In this document: positions 7,329-14,794 of the stretch, piece by piece
Numbering within the stretch: position 1 is the first letter of the stretch
Layout: each line of letters starts with the position of its first letter
Assembly (NCBI GenBank): GCA_017615325.1
Contig: JAGAAI010000002.1
Span: forward strand, 1-36,472
Direction of reading: 5' to 3'
DNA: 36,472 bases
Origin: Clostridiales bacterium
GTDB lineage: Bacteria; Bacillota; Clostridia; Saccharofermentanales; Saccharofermentanaceae
Translations under genes and position numbers: made by a program
Notes under the pieces: model-generated
What the model was told of the DNA's origin: nothing
What the model saw: only the letters and a program-made list of their open reading frames with translations
The model's database searches: none

Positions 7329-8052
7329 CGGAAGCAGCAAAAAGGATGATTCTTCCAGTGATTCAAAAGTAACAAGTGACAAGGATAATGACACTGAAGA
7401 TACAACAAAAAAGGAAACAGAAGAGACCACAACTACAGAAACAACCCCGGAAGATAATGGTACTGTTGAGATAATAGAGTCGGGATATTCTATTGGTAAA
7501 CTATTGAATAGTCCATATTGCTACTGGGGAGTAGTTTATAAAAATACGTCAACAACTCATTCGTACAACTTTACAAAGATAAATGTTACTGCATACGATA
7601 AAGACGGAGACGTTATTGCAACAGATAGTCAGACCATGAGCCTTATACGCCCGGGTGAAACGATAGCCTTTGGTGATGGTGCTTTTGACTTGAACGACGA
7701 GAAACCTGACAAGGTAGAATTCGAAATAGATCCGGGAGATGAGGATTCTATCTTTGGAGCTTTAACAGAAGCAGGCGGAGTTGCTGTTAGTGAATTGGAA
7801 TTGTCTCAGGTAAAAGATAAGACTAAGAAAAAGGGCTATCCGGTATTCACAGGGAAAATAACCAATAACAGTGAGAACGATACTTCTTTGGTTGCCATCT
7901 CCGTTATTCTCAAAAAAGACGGAAAGATCGTGGGCGGTACAGTTTCCTACGTTAGAGATCTAAATGCGGGCAGCACAAAAGCATTCGAGGTTAAATCACT
8001 GCATAAGTTTAAGTATGACTCATTCGAAGTATATGCTTATGACTGGCTATGA
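7243..8052 (+). CDS. Exported protein with FxLYD-like domain
   Basis: 269 residues. AGGAGG lies a few bases upstream of the ATG. An N-terminal signal-like helix ends near 'FAGMAMASSSSGSSKK', with no lipobox cysteine, followed by a Ser/Asp/Lys/Thr/Glu linker to about residue 72. The folded part has two similar halves: 'YWGVVYKNTSTTHSYNFTKI...VTAYDKDGDVI...SLIRPGE' and 'VFTGKITNNSENDTSLVAISVILKKDGKIVGG...LNAGSTK'. This is the layout of FxLYD-type beta-sandwich domains found on Gram-positive surfaces. No catalytic residues are evident. It is more AT-rich than the genes before 7 kb. Whether it is released or stays attached through an uncleaved signal is unclear. Confidence 0.75.
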   Translation: MKNNKLLKMVSVFLILTMFAGMAMASSSSGSSKKDDSSSDSKVTSDKDNDTEDTTKKETEETTTTETTPEDNGTVEIIESGYSIGKLLNSPYCYWGVVYKNTSTTHSYNFTKINVTAYDKDGDVIATDSQTMSLIRPGETIAFGDGAFDLNDEKPDKVEFEIDPGDEDSIFGALTEAGGVAVSELELSQVKDKTKKKGYPVFTGKITNNSENDTSLVAISVILKKDGKIVGGTVSYVRDLNAGSTKAFEVKSLHKFKYDSFEVYAYDWL

Positions 8053-8090
8053 TCTGTAAACTTGGTTATCTCGATTAAATAATAAGCAAA

Positions 8091-8119
8091 ATATCCTCGG
8101 CTTTAGGAGCCGAGGATAT
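8091..8119 (+). terminator. Hairpin terminator
   Basis: ATATCCTCGGCT (8091-8102) pairs perfectly with AGCCGAGGATAT (8108-8119) around TTAGG and is followed by TCTTG. It lies 38 bases after the FxLYD-like gene. The downstream HTH gene starts 75 bases later, so it may act as an attenuator as well. Confidence 0.7.
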
Positions 8120-8193
8120 TCTTGAAACAAAATTCAAAGGGGAAAGATTGTTATATGAGCGGACAAGGATTATCATTTAATGAGGAGAATCCT

Positions 8194-8625
8194 ATGGATG
8201 AGAAAACAACAGCAGAACTTATGAAAGTGCTTAACAGCGCCAAGTCCCAGGACGATATATCAAAATATATCGCTCAGCTTGATGCGGACATTGCGAACGC
8301 GGGAGTAGGAGTATATCTTGCCCGCAAGATCGATGAGTATGGCCTTAAGAACTCGGAGGCGTTCAAGCGTGCCGGCATCGAGAGGACATACGGATATCAG
8401 ATCTTAAACGGCACCAGAAAGCCAGGACGCGATAAGATCGTGGCTCTCGGCATAGCGTGTCACTTTACACTGAAGGAAGTTCAGACCGCTTTGAGCATAT
8501 CTGGCGAGGGCACGCTCTACCACAAGAACAGGCGAGATGCAGTCCTGATCTACTGCATCAACCAGAAGAAGACCGTGCCGGAGACACGGGAACTATTGGA
8601 ATCTTTTGAATTCGCAGGAATTTGA
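8194..8625 (+). CDS. Small helix-turn-helix (XRE-like) protein
   Basis: 143 residues from the ATG at 8194, chosen for GAGGAG six bases upstream; an alternative ATG at 8155 with AAAGGGG further away would add 13 residues. After a helical N-terminal section (1-45), residues about 46-95 ('YLARKIDEYGLKNSEAFKRAGIERTYGYQILNGTRKPGRDKIVALGIA') read as an XRE/lambda-repressor HTH: second helix, recognition helix ending 'YQILNGTRKP', then 'LGIACHFTLKEVQTAL'. The C-terminal 'GTLYHKNRRDAVLIYCINQKKTVPETRELL' is helical and may mediate dimerisation or partner binding. It lies between two exported proteins and ends 65 bp before the pseudoprotease gene, so it may regulate that gene (inference). Confidence 0.75.
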   Translation: MDEKTTAELMKVLNSAKSQDDISKYIAQLDADIANAGVGVYLARKIDEYGLKNSEAFKRAGIERTYGYQILNGTRKPGRDKIVALGIACHFTLKEVQTALSISGEGTLYHKNRRDAVLIYCINQKKTVPETRELLESFEFAGI

Positions 8626-8690
8626 CATGTAGTATTTTACCTTTTATCTATTGTTCTCTTATCTGCGAATAAAACGAAAGGAAGTAATTT

Positions 8691-10370
8691 ATGAAACGAT
8701 TAATTACTAAGACACTTGTGATAGTTTTATTTATTTCCGTGTTTGTTGGATTGTTCAGCAGTACATCAAGCAATTCAACGGTATTGGCGGATAATGAAGA
8801 TTCGATTGAAAAATCGTCAACTAATGATAAAGATAGGCGTGTCATAGCAAAAGAGAATAGCGAGTCTGATAATAGCTATACTTTTTTTGATCCCGAAGCG
8901 ATCATAGGCAAGGATAATCGTAGTAAAATATCCGATCCAACAAAGTTCCCGTATTCTGCCATAGCAAGACTTGAATTCGTATATCCATGCGGTTGTAGTA
9001 GGTTTTCCACAGGATTTATGATATCTGATTATACAATGCTTGCATCCAGAGCCTATGAATACTGTGACAAGCATAATAATCTGTTTAAAACGGTTAAAAG
9101 TAAATTTGGATACTCTTATTCCTCTGGTGAGGAAAACTACTTGTTATATTCAAATAACTGGGCTTCGTATTATACAACTGATCCCTACACAGATGATTCT
9201 AATTATATGTATATTGAATTTGAAAGTCCTGTTGGATCATTAGTCGGACATTTCGGTATTAAGGCATTTGAAAACAAAGCACTTGACGGAAAAACATTTA
9301 AAGTGGGTGGGTACAGCGTAGATAATAAACAGCCTCTAAAGATTGCTTCAGGGAAAGTATCAGTATGTTCCGGTGAAAACTATTGGATGTTGAAATATAA
9401 TGCTGATACTGTAAGTGGGAACGGTGGAGGACCTTTGTTTGATGACAAAAACTATGTTGCGGGAATTCATATTGGAGGCAGCGCTAAAGACAAATATAAT
9501 TATTCCCAAAGGATAACTCAGGGTATTATGGACGAATTATATGAATTGGATTTGATTGATAATTCCAAGTTAGTAAAACCTGAGCAAGCTGCAGCGAGAT
9601 TTGTTGCGAAAGACGGGGGATCGTATTTGCTGAATAATAGGAAACGTGCTTGTATGTGCATACCTGATGTGACTTATAATTTAGGCGATGTAAACTGGTC
9701 ATCATCTGATGAATCAGTTGCCAGTATAAATGGTTTAGGAGTCATTTCAGCACATAAAATAGGAGAAACTGTTATCACTGCAGAATATGGAAATACTACA
9801 GTAAGTATTAAAATACTTGTAGCTTATGAAGATGTTAAAGATACTTCCAAGTTCTGGTTTGTTCCGACATACTATATGTCAATAAAAGACGTGGTAAAAG
9901 GATATGATAATCAGACTAAGTTTAAACCGGCAAATAACTGTACAAGGGCGCAGATGGTTACTTTCCTTTGGCGCCTTGAAGGATGTCCCAAGCCTTCAAC
10001 TTCAAAGTGTATTTTCTCTGATGTCAAGAAAAGTGATTACTTCTATAAAGCGGTTATTTGGGGAAATGAGAACGGCATTGTTGAAGGGTATAGCGATGGA
10101 ACTTTTGGCCCCCAAAAGACTTGTAAAAGGAGACATGCAGTAACATTCCTGTGGCGTTTGGCAGGAGAACCTGAGCCTGGGACAAAGAAGAATAATTTTT
10201 CTGATATTAGTAAGAAAGACTACTATTATAAGGCTGTTCTTTGGGCTAGTAAGAATAAAATTGTTGCCGGATATAGTGATGGAACATTCAAGCCAAACGG
10301 CGATTGTCTTAGACGACAGATGGTGACATTCCTTTATAAGTATGATCAGCTTTCACAGTCTACAGACTGA
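8691..10370 (+). CDS. SLH-anchored trypsin-fold protein lacking the catalytic triad (pseudoprotease)
   Basis: 559 residues. AAAGGAAG precedes the ATG. Signal peptide ~1-33; disordered stretch to ~82; trypsin/V8-like domain ~85-290; BIG2-like domain ~300-378; three SLH-like repeats ~380-555 ('NNCTRAQMVTFLWRL', 'KTCKRRHAVTFLWRL', 'GDCLRRQMVTFLYKY'). The protease fold is recognisable from 'FSTGFMISDYTMLAS', 'YMYIEFESPVG' and 'GNGGGPLFDDKNYVAGIHIGG', but each catalytic position is changed. The Ser of G-(D/N)-S-G-G-P is Gly245, the Asp position before 'YMYIEF' is Asn171, and the LTAAHC region reads LASRAYEYC with no His. It should bind rather than cut. SLH repeats place it on the cell wall. Codon use is AT-rich compared with genes outside 7.3-10.4 kb. 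A pseudogene is unlikely because the frame and all anchor repeats are intact. Confidence 0.85.
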   Translation: MKRLITKTLVIVLFISVFVGLFSSTSSNSTVLADNEDSIEKSSTNDKDRRVIAKENSESDNSYTFFDPEAIIGKDNRSKISDPTKFPYSAIARLEFVYPCGCSRFSTGFMISDYTMLASRAYEYCDKHNNLFKTVKSKFGYSYSSGEENYLLYSNNWASYYTTDPYTDDSNYMYIEFESPVGSLVGHFGIKAFENKALDGKTFKVGGYSVDNKQPLKIASGKVSVCSGENYWMLKYNADTVSGNGGGPLFDDKNYVAGIHIGGSAKDKYNYSQRITQGIMDELYELDLIDNSKLVKPEQAAARFVAKDGGSYLLNNRKRACMCIPDVTYNLGDVNWSSSDESVASINGLGVISAHKIGETVITAEYGNTTVSIKILVAYEDVKDTSKFWFVPTYYMSIKDVVKGYDNQTKFKPANNCTRAQMVTFLWRLEGCPKPSTSKCIFSDVKKSDYFYKAVIWGNENGIVEGYSDGTFGPQKTCKRRHAVTFLWRLAGEPEPGTKKNNFSDISKKDYYYKAVLWASKNKIVAGYSDGTFKPNGDCLRRQMVTFLYKYDQLSQSTD

Positions 10371-10440
10371 ATAATTCCTTCGACCAGGATTGTTGATCAT
10401 ATACATGATTCTCATAATACAAGGATTATAACTGTTTCTT

Positions 10441-10474
10441 AAAAGGGCGCCTTGGCGAAGAGGTGCCCTTTTCT
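10441..10474 (+). terminator. Intrinsic terminator after the SLH pseudoprotease gene
   Basis: AAAAGGGCGCC (10441-10451) pairs with GGTGCCCTTTT (10462-10472) with one G-U, followed by CTTATTGTTT. Confidence 0.8.
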
Positions 10475-10487
10475 TATTGTTTGCTTG

Positions 10488-10612
10488 TGCTCACCGGTTT
10501 TGCTCAAATAACTCGAAAAATTGAGCGATCATTGTGAGCAAGTGCCCTTTTAGCCCCAGTGCTCACCGGTTTTGCTCAAATAATCCAAAAAGTTGAGCAA
10601 TTATTGTGAGCA
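10488..10612. repeat. Two tandem 53-bp copies of a nested inverted-repeat element
   Basis: Copies at 10488-10540 and 10560-10612 (period 72 bp) share 47 of 53 bases, and all six differences are transitions. Each starts TGCTCAC and ends GTGAGCA (outer 7-bp arms) and contains TTGCTCAA paired with TTGAGCAA (copy 2) or TTGAGCGA (copy 1, G-U). TGCCCTTTT precedes both copies (10464 and 10543). This occupies most of the 397-bp gene-free stretch between the SLH gene and the sulfhydrylase gene. A T7 run at 10643-10649 follows. I recognise no named element; it could be a structured RNA, a repeated protein-binding site or a small palindromic element. Confidence 0.7.
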
Positions 10613-10652
10613 GGCATAACCCTGCCGGTCCCGGAAGAAGGCTTTTTTTGTA

Positions 10653-10673
10653 GTTATAGTCTAACCCTATAAC
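10653..10673 (+). promoter_or_regulatory. Inverted repeat upstream of the O-acetylhomoserine sulfhydrylase gene
   Basis: GTTATAG (10653-10659) and CTATAAC (10667-10673) form a perfect 7-7-7 dyad about 95 bp before the start codon. The right arm contains TATAAC, a possible -10. It is a candidate operator for a sulfur-responsive regulator (inference). No SAM-I, SAM-II or T-box signature was seen between here and 10768. Confidence 0.4.
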
Positions 10674-10767
10674 TAACTATCGGAGTGATGTATTGGCGCT
10701 ATTGCGTACGCAGATATAGAATTGAGCCATCAAAACAAAAACCAAACACCTTAGGAGGTAACTTACA

Positions 10768-12081
10768 ATGGCAGACGTAAAGAATATCAAGGATTCAAAG
10801 ACATGGAGCTTTGAGACAAGACAGATCCACGCAGGACAGGAGCAGGCTGATTCCGCAACAGACGCAAGAGCAGTTCCGATCTATGCAACATCATCCTACG
10901 TATTCCACAATGCAGAGCACGCAGCAGACAGATTCGGACTCCGTGATGCAGGCAACATCTACAGCAGACTGACAAACCCTACAGAGGATGTTTTCGAGCA
11001 GAGAGTGGCTTCCCTTGAAGGCGGTGTGGCAGCACTTGCAACAGCTTCCGGCGCGGCAGCAGTTAACTATGTGATCTCCGCTCTTGCTAAGAATGGCGAG
11101 CACATCGTAGCTTCCAAGACGATCTACGGCGGATCTTATAACCTTCTGGCACACACATTGCCCCTTACGGCAGGCATCGAGACAACATTCGTTGATCCTG
11201 ACGTGGAAGGCTCTTTCGAGAATGCCATCCGCGACAACACAAAGGCTATCTACATCGAGACACTGGGCAACCCCAACTCCAATATCGTAGATATCGAGGA
11301 ATTGGCAAAGATCGCTCACGCACACAAGATCCCGCTCGTAGTTGACTCTACTTTTGCAACACCTTATCTTGTAAGGCCTATCGAGTACGGAGCAGATATC
11401 GTCATCCATTCCGCAACCAAGTTCATAGGAGGCCACGGCACGGCGATCGGCGGCGTTATCGTAGACGGCGGCAAGTTCGATTGGAAGGGTTCCGGCAAGT
11501 TCCCCTGGATCTCCGAAGCTAACCCCAGCTACCACGGCATCTCTTTCGCAGACGCTGTAGGACCTGCTGCATTCGTTACATACATACGCGCTATCCTCTT
11601 GCGTGATACCGGTTCCACCCTTTCACCTTTCCACGCATTCCTTTTCCTCCAGGGTCTGGAGACACTGTCCTTAAGAGTACAGCGCCACGTATCCAATGCA
11701 TTGAAGATCGTTGAGTATCTCGACAAGCACCCCCAGGTTGAGGCCGTACACCATCCTTCACTCGAATCCGAGCCCGGCCATCACCTCTATGCGAAGTACT
11801 TCCCCAATGGCGGCGGATCGATCTTCACTTTCGAAGTCAAGGGTGATGCCGACACAGCTAAGAAGTTCATCGACAATCTCGCGATCTTCAGCCTTCTCGC
11901 AAATGTTGCAGACGTTAAGTCACTCGTAATCCATCCCGCAAGCACGACACATTCACAGCTGACCGAGGAAGAACTCCTGGATCAGGGGATCCGCCCCAAC
12001 ACCATCAGGCTTTCCATCGGTGTCGAGGATCCCGACGACCTGATCGCCGCACTCGACGCAGCATTTGAGGCAGTAAAGTAA
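10768..12081 (+). CDS. metY: O-acetylhomoserine aminocarboxypropyltransferase (sulfhydrylase), PLP-dependent
   Basis: 437 residues with TTAGGAGG upstream of the ATG. It belongs to the Cys/Met metabolism PLP enzyme family. The signature 'DIVIHSATKFIGGHGTAIGG' contains the PLP-binding Lys218; 'LVVDSTFATPYL' holds the cofactor-contacting Asp193; 'TASGAAAVNYVI' and 'YSRLTNPTEDVFEQRVASLEGG' are typical of MetY. Length (about 430) and the 'IEYGADI' and 'IGGVIVDGGKFDW' features favour the O-acetylhomoserine sulfhydrylase branch over cystathionine lyase/synthase, which is shorter (about 380-400). The reaction joins O-acetyl-L-homoserine with sulfide to give homocysteine and acetate, feeding methionine synthesis in the cytosol. 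It appears monocistronic. Confidence 0.95.
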   Translation: MADVKNIKDSKTWSFETRQIHAGQEQADSATDARAVPIYATSSYVFHNAEHAADRFGLRDAGNIYSRLTNPTEDVFEQRVASLEGGVAALATASGAAAVNYVISALAKNGEHIVASKTIYGGSYNLLAHTLPLTAGIETTFVDPDVEGSFENAIRDNTKAIYIETLGNPNSNIVDIEELAKIAHAHKIPLVVDSTFATPYLVRPIEYGADIVIHSATKFIGGHGTAIGGVIVDGGKFDWKGSGKFPWISEANPSYHGISFADAVGPAAFVTYIRAILLRDTGSTLSPFHAFLFLQGLETLSLRVQRHVSNALKIVEYLDKHPQVEAVHHPSLESEPGHHLYAKYFPNGGGSIFTFEVKGDADTAKKFIDNLAIFSLLANVADVKSLVIHPASTTHSQLTEEELLDQGIRPNTIRLSIGVEDPDDLIAALDAAFEAVK

Positions 12082-12134
12082 TATCGTAACCTTCTTCATC
12101 TACGCGATTTAGCCAACGTTCTGCCAAACATTGT

Positions 12135-12184
12135 CAGCATCCGGTTCTACCCATTTCATTAGTGTGGAAAAGAGCCGGATGCTG
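12135..12184 (+). terminator. Hairpin after the sulfhydrylase gene
   Basis: CAGCATCCGGTTCT (12135-12148) pairs with AGAGCCGGATGCTG (12171-12184) with one G-U, around a 22-base loop, followed by a moderately T-rich stretch. The loop is long for a classic terminator. Confidence 0.5.
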
Positions 12185-12208
12185 ATGTTATATATTTGCT
12201 TACACCAG

Positions 12209-12241
12209 AAAATAAAAAACTCTCAGACAACTATCTGAGAG
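12209..12241 (-). terminator. Intrinsic terminator of the glycosyltransferase gene
   Basis: On the minus strand CTCTCAGA pairs with TCTGAGAG around TAGTTG and is followed directly by TTTTTTATTTT. It lies 30 bases past the stop codon at 12271. Confidence 0.85.
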
Positions 12242-12270
12242 ATCAGCTTTCAGGAAAATACAATAAGAGA

Positions 12271-13605
12271 TCAGGCCTTCGCGTTGGTGTTGGCGTCGAA
12301 GTTCTCGTCGTTGGCGAGGTCTTCGGCTGTCGTCGTAACCGTATGAGCTATAGGCTTCCAGGTTACCGTGAAGAAGAGGGAGGAGACTGCAATAGGGATG
12401 TATGTGAATACGAAGATAGGAAATGTAAACAGATATAAGAGCTTCTTGATGCCGGTGGTGCGGATCTTTTTCCATTCGGTGATGACTGTGATGAAGCCGA
12501 TCAGAAGGAGCATGGCATAACCTTCTGCGAGGGTCTCGCCCAGGGACTCGACAGCAAGGAGCACATCGTCACCTGCGATCGCCGTTATCACGCTCAAGGA
12601 GAAGTTCAAGAGGATAGCTGCCATCGAGATGAAGAATGCGGGCATGACCGACATTGCCATATCGAAGCAGGAGAAGTTGCCGTGGAAGATGCCCTTGGTC
12701 AGGGAAGGCCCGTATTTCATGAAGACCTGGAGACCGCCGCGGGTCCAGCGCATACGCTGTATCCAGGACTGGGTGAACTTGATGGGCTGCTCGTCGTAGA
12801 TGATGGCCTTCTCACAGTATGCGATCTTCTCGCCGTTGCAGATGTGATGGATCGTAAACTCGATATCCTCGGTCAGGAGGTGGAAGGGGTAGCCGTGCAT
12901 CTCATCGGCGATCCTTCTGTCGAACATAAAGCCCGTTCCCGATACTCCGCAGCTCGTGTGCAGGAAGAAGCGGGGGCGGTTCAGGTACTGAGCCTCACGG
13001 AGGAACCAGAGGGCGTTGCCTGCGGAAGTCCAGCTGTCGCCGTAGTTCTTGCTGTTCCTGTAGCAGGTGATGATGGAATGTCCCTGGTTATGAGTGATGT
13101 TCATCTCGCGGACATACTCTGAATCGATGACGTTATCGGCATCGAAAACAAAATATCCGTCAAATCCTTCCGGGTAATCCTTCTTGATCTGCTTCAGGAG
13201 GAAGTTCAGAGCATAGCCTTTGCCGACGTGCTTGTCGCTGTAGCGCTCGTAAACGATGGCGCCCCTCTTCCTGGAGATCTCTGCGGTCCTGTCGTCGCAG
13301 TGGTCTGCACAGACGAAGACCTTTATCTTCTTGTAGGGGTAGTTCTGGTGGTTGATGCTGTCGATCAAGTTGCCGATGACGAGCTCCTCGTTGCGGGCAC
13401 AGATCAGGAAAGCATATGTATACTCGATGATCTTGCTCTCATCGATCTTCTTCTTTTTGCCCGTGATCTTGTTCTTTATTGACTCGAAAAGCGATACCGG
13501 GATATAGAAGAACTGACATGCGTAACAGACGGCAAAAAGTAACGTCAAGAAATAGTTGACGTATCTTAAGAACTCAATAGTCAGTTGTACCTTTTCACCA
13601 TCCAC
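12271..13605 (-). CDS. Membrane processive family 2 glycosyltransferase
   Basis: 444 residues. One N-terminal membrane segment (about 15-38), a cytosolic GT2 domain (about 62-290), then three to four C-terminal membrane segments (about 310-330, 355-375, 390-415). GT2 motifs: 'FLICARNEE', 'FDADN' (Asp155/Asp157, nucleotide and metal binding), 'LLTEDIEF' (catalytic TED, Asp247) and 'QRMRW' (283-287, the QxxRW of processive synthases). This is the layout of cellulose, hyaluronan and poly-GlcNAc synthases, so it should polymerise and export a beta-linked polysaccharide; the sugar is not determinable. No partner genes are adjacent. The start is a GTG at 13605 with no Shine-Dalgarno, seven bases after a consensus -10, so translation is probably leaderless. 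Confidence 0.88.
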   Translation of the reverse strand: MDGEKVQLTIEFLRYVNYFLTLLFAVCYACQFFYIPVSLFESIKNKITGKKKKIDESKIIEYTYAFLICARNEELVIGNLIDSINHQNYPYKKIKVFVCADHCDDRTAEISRKRGAIVYERYSDKHVGKGYALNFLLKQIKKDYPEGFDGYFVFDADNVIDSEYVREMNITHNQGHSIITCYRNSKNYGDSWTSAGNALWFLREAQYLNRPRFFLHTSCGVSGTGFMFDRRIADEMHGYPFHLLTEDIEFTIHHICNGEKIAYCEKAIIYDEQPIKFTQSWIQRMRWTRGGLQVFMKYGPSLTKGIFHGNFSCFDMAMSVMPAFFISMAAILLNFSLSVITAIAGDDVLLAVESLGETLAEGYAMLLLIGFITVITEWKKIRTTGIKKLLYLFTFPIFVFTYIPIAVSSLFFTVTWKPIAHTVTTTAEDLANDENFDANTNAKA

Positions 13606-13612
13606 GCGTGTA

Positions 13613-13640
13613 ATTATATAAATAATAAAAATTAAGTCAA
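13613..13640 (-). promoter_or_regulatory. Consensus promoter of the glycosyltransferase gene
   Basis: On the minus strand TTGACT (13640-13635), a 16-bp spacer and TATAAT (13618-13613). The expected start point coincides with the GTG start codon at 13605. Confidence 0.75.
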
Positions 13641-13666
13641 TCTGTTAAGATGACGAATTTTGAGGC

Positions 13667-13687
13667 AAAAAACGGGATCAGAGATCC
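13667..13687 (-). terminator. Short terminator overlapping the YitT stop codon
   Basis: On the minus strand GGATC-TCT-GATCC (13687-13675) is followed by CG and six T. The stop codon of the YitT gene lies inside the hairpin. The stem is only 5 bp, so efficiency is uncertain. Confidence 0.4.
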
Positions 13688-14553
13688 ACGTCGCGGCTTT
13701 TTATATGGTTTCCGACTATCTCCGAGACATCCGAGATGGTAGTGAAGGTAGAGCCTTCGACCTTGTTGATGACCTCCTTGAGGTCGTGGATCTCGGCACG
13801 CGTGACGACGCAGTAGAGGATATCCTTGGAATCGTGGGAGACAAGGCCCTCGCCCTTCATGAAGGTGACAGTGCGCCCAAGTTCCTGGTAGATGAGGCCT
13901 GCCAGCTCCTTGCCGTGGTTTGTGATGATCATGACGGACTTGGTGTTGTCCCAGCCCATCTCGACAATGTCTATGACCTTGGATGTGATGAAATACATCA
14001 GCAATGAGTACATTCCGCGGTCAAGTCCGAAGAGGAATCCTGCGACCGTGTAGATCGCAACGTTGAAGATCAGTATGATCGTGCCTATCGACATGGATAT
14101 CTTCTTGTTGAGGATTATGGCCACGATCTCGGTGCCGTCAAGGACTCCGCCACCGCGGAGGACGAGGCCGACTCCGATGCCCAAGAATACGCCGCCGAAT
14201 ACGGCTGCCAGGATCGTATCGGAAGTCGCGTTGGCCCACTTTTCGAAAACGCCGGTCATGAAAGAGAAGACTGCAACGGCGATAACGGTCTTCAGGATGA
14301 AGCGCTTGCCTAATTTGCGGAAGCCTATCAGTACGAAGGGGATGTTTATTACCAGAACGAGGATACCCAGTGACATGGGGGCTCCGGTGCGGGTCTTGAT
14401 GAGGTTTGACAGGATCATGGAGATACCCGTGACGCCGCCGTCGAATATATTGTTGGGAGCAAGGAACTCCTCAAGAGCGAAAGCCGCGATCACGGCTCCT
14501 GCAATGAGCATTATCCAAGACGTAACAGAATCCTTTTTTCTCAAGTAGATCAT
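13678..14553 (-). CDS. YitT-family membrane protein (DUF161 plus DUF2179)
   Basis: 291 residues. Five or six hydrophobic segments fill about residues 10-205, with the family features 'NNIFDGGVTGISMIL', 'LRGGGVLDGTEIVAIIL' and 'GMYSLLMYFITSKVID'. The C-terminal ~85 residues ('KSVMIITNHGKELAGLIYQELGRTVTFMKGEG...DILYCVVTRAEIHDLKEVI') are the DUF2179 domain, a small cytosolic ligand-binding-like fold. Members are widespread in Bacillota, and the transported or sensed compound is not established. AAGGGG directly abuts the ATG at 14553; a TTG three codons downstream (14544) would sit nine bases from it and may be the true start. Confidence 0.88.
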   Translation of the reverse strand: MIYLRKKDSVTSWIMLIAGAVIAAFALEEFLAPNNIFDGGVTGISMILSNLIKTRTGAPMSLGILVLVINIPFVLIGFRKLGKRFILKTVIAVAVFSFMTGVFEKWANATSDTILAAVFGGVFLGIGVGLVLRGGGVLDGTEIVAIILNKKISMSIGTIILIFNVAIYTVAGFLFGLDRGMYSLLMYFITSKVIDIVEMGWDNTKSVMIITNHGKELAGLIYQELGRTVTFMKGEGLVSHDSKDILYCVVTRAEIHDLKEVINKVEGSTFTTISDVSEIVGNHIKSRDVDL

Positions 14554-14608
14554 CCCCTTAAACTGGATTTTTTCTAGTATAACATTCTTGTCTAAAGTTC
14601 CCTAATGC

Positions 14609-14636
14609 TTGACTTTTACGGGGAAGATGCTATATT
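14609..14636 (+). promoter_or_regulatory. Promoter of the queuosine operon
   Basis: TTGACT (14609-14614), 16-bp spacer, TATATT (14631-14636). The predicted start near 14643 puts the aptamer candidate at 14654 at the extreme 5' end of a ~150-nt leader. Confidence 0.75.
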
Positions 14637-14653
14637 TCTAATGCATTTACAGC

Positions 14654-14695
14654 CGACAGTTCGTTTGTGCCATCCTGTCGTAAAACAAAACCAGG
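14654..14695 (+). ncRNA. Candidate preQ1 riboswitch aptamer
   Basis: CGACAG (14654-14659) pairs with CTGTCG (14675-14680) around a 15-base loop, followed directly by an A-rich tail TAAAACAAAACCAGG (14681-14695). A short stem-loop with an A-rich tail that folds back is the outline of class I preQ1 riboswitches. The context is decisive: the operon encodes a queuosine-precursor transporter and QueF, which uses preQ0. I could not fit every conserved class I position (the loop is longer than usual), so the class is unsure and class III or a variant is possible. Confidence 0.5.
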
Positions 14696-14744
14696 ACTCT
14701 TACATGATCTGTTTGCGGGTCGTTTGCGCCTTTTGGCGTTTTGC

Positions 14745-14788
14745 TGCCTCGCCCATTGGATGTGGAATTGTCCTGATCAAGCGAGGTA
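14745..14788 (+). promoter_or_regulatory. Hairpin sequestering the ribosome binding site of the transporter gene
   Basis: TGCCTCGC (14745-14752) pairs with GCGAGGTA (14781-14788), 8 bp with one G-U. The right arm contains GCGAGG, the Shine-Dalgarno located eight bases before the ATG at 14795. A smaller CGCC-TTTT-GGCG hairpin with T4 (14727-14742) precedes it. Together these look like a translational expression platform for the upstream aptamer. Confidence 0.6.
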
Positions 14789-14794
14789 GATCTT

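Noticed and set aside
8691..10370. Pseudogene call for the triad-less protease.
   Set aside because: The frame, signal peptide and all three SLH repeats are intact, so loss of catalysis looks like a change of function.
10488..10612. CRISPR array.
   Set aside because: Only two units, 53 bp long with a 19-bp gap, internal inverted repeats of another type, and no cas genes.
10613..10767. SAM riboswitch or T-box upstream of metY.
   Set aside because: No SAM-I core, no SAM-II pseudoknot pattern and no T-box TGGNACCGCG sequence.
12682..13122. Plus-strand ORF of 146 codons opposite the glycosyltransferase.
   Set aside because: It is antisense to conserved GT2 motifs, has no ribosome site and has shadow-type composition. 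The same applies to the other long opposite-strand frames in this window.
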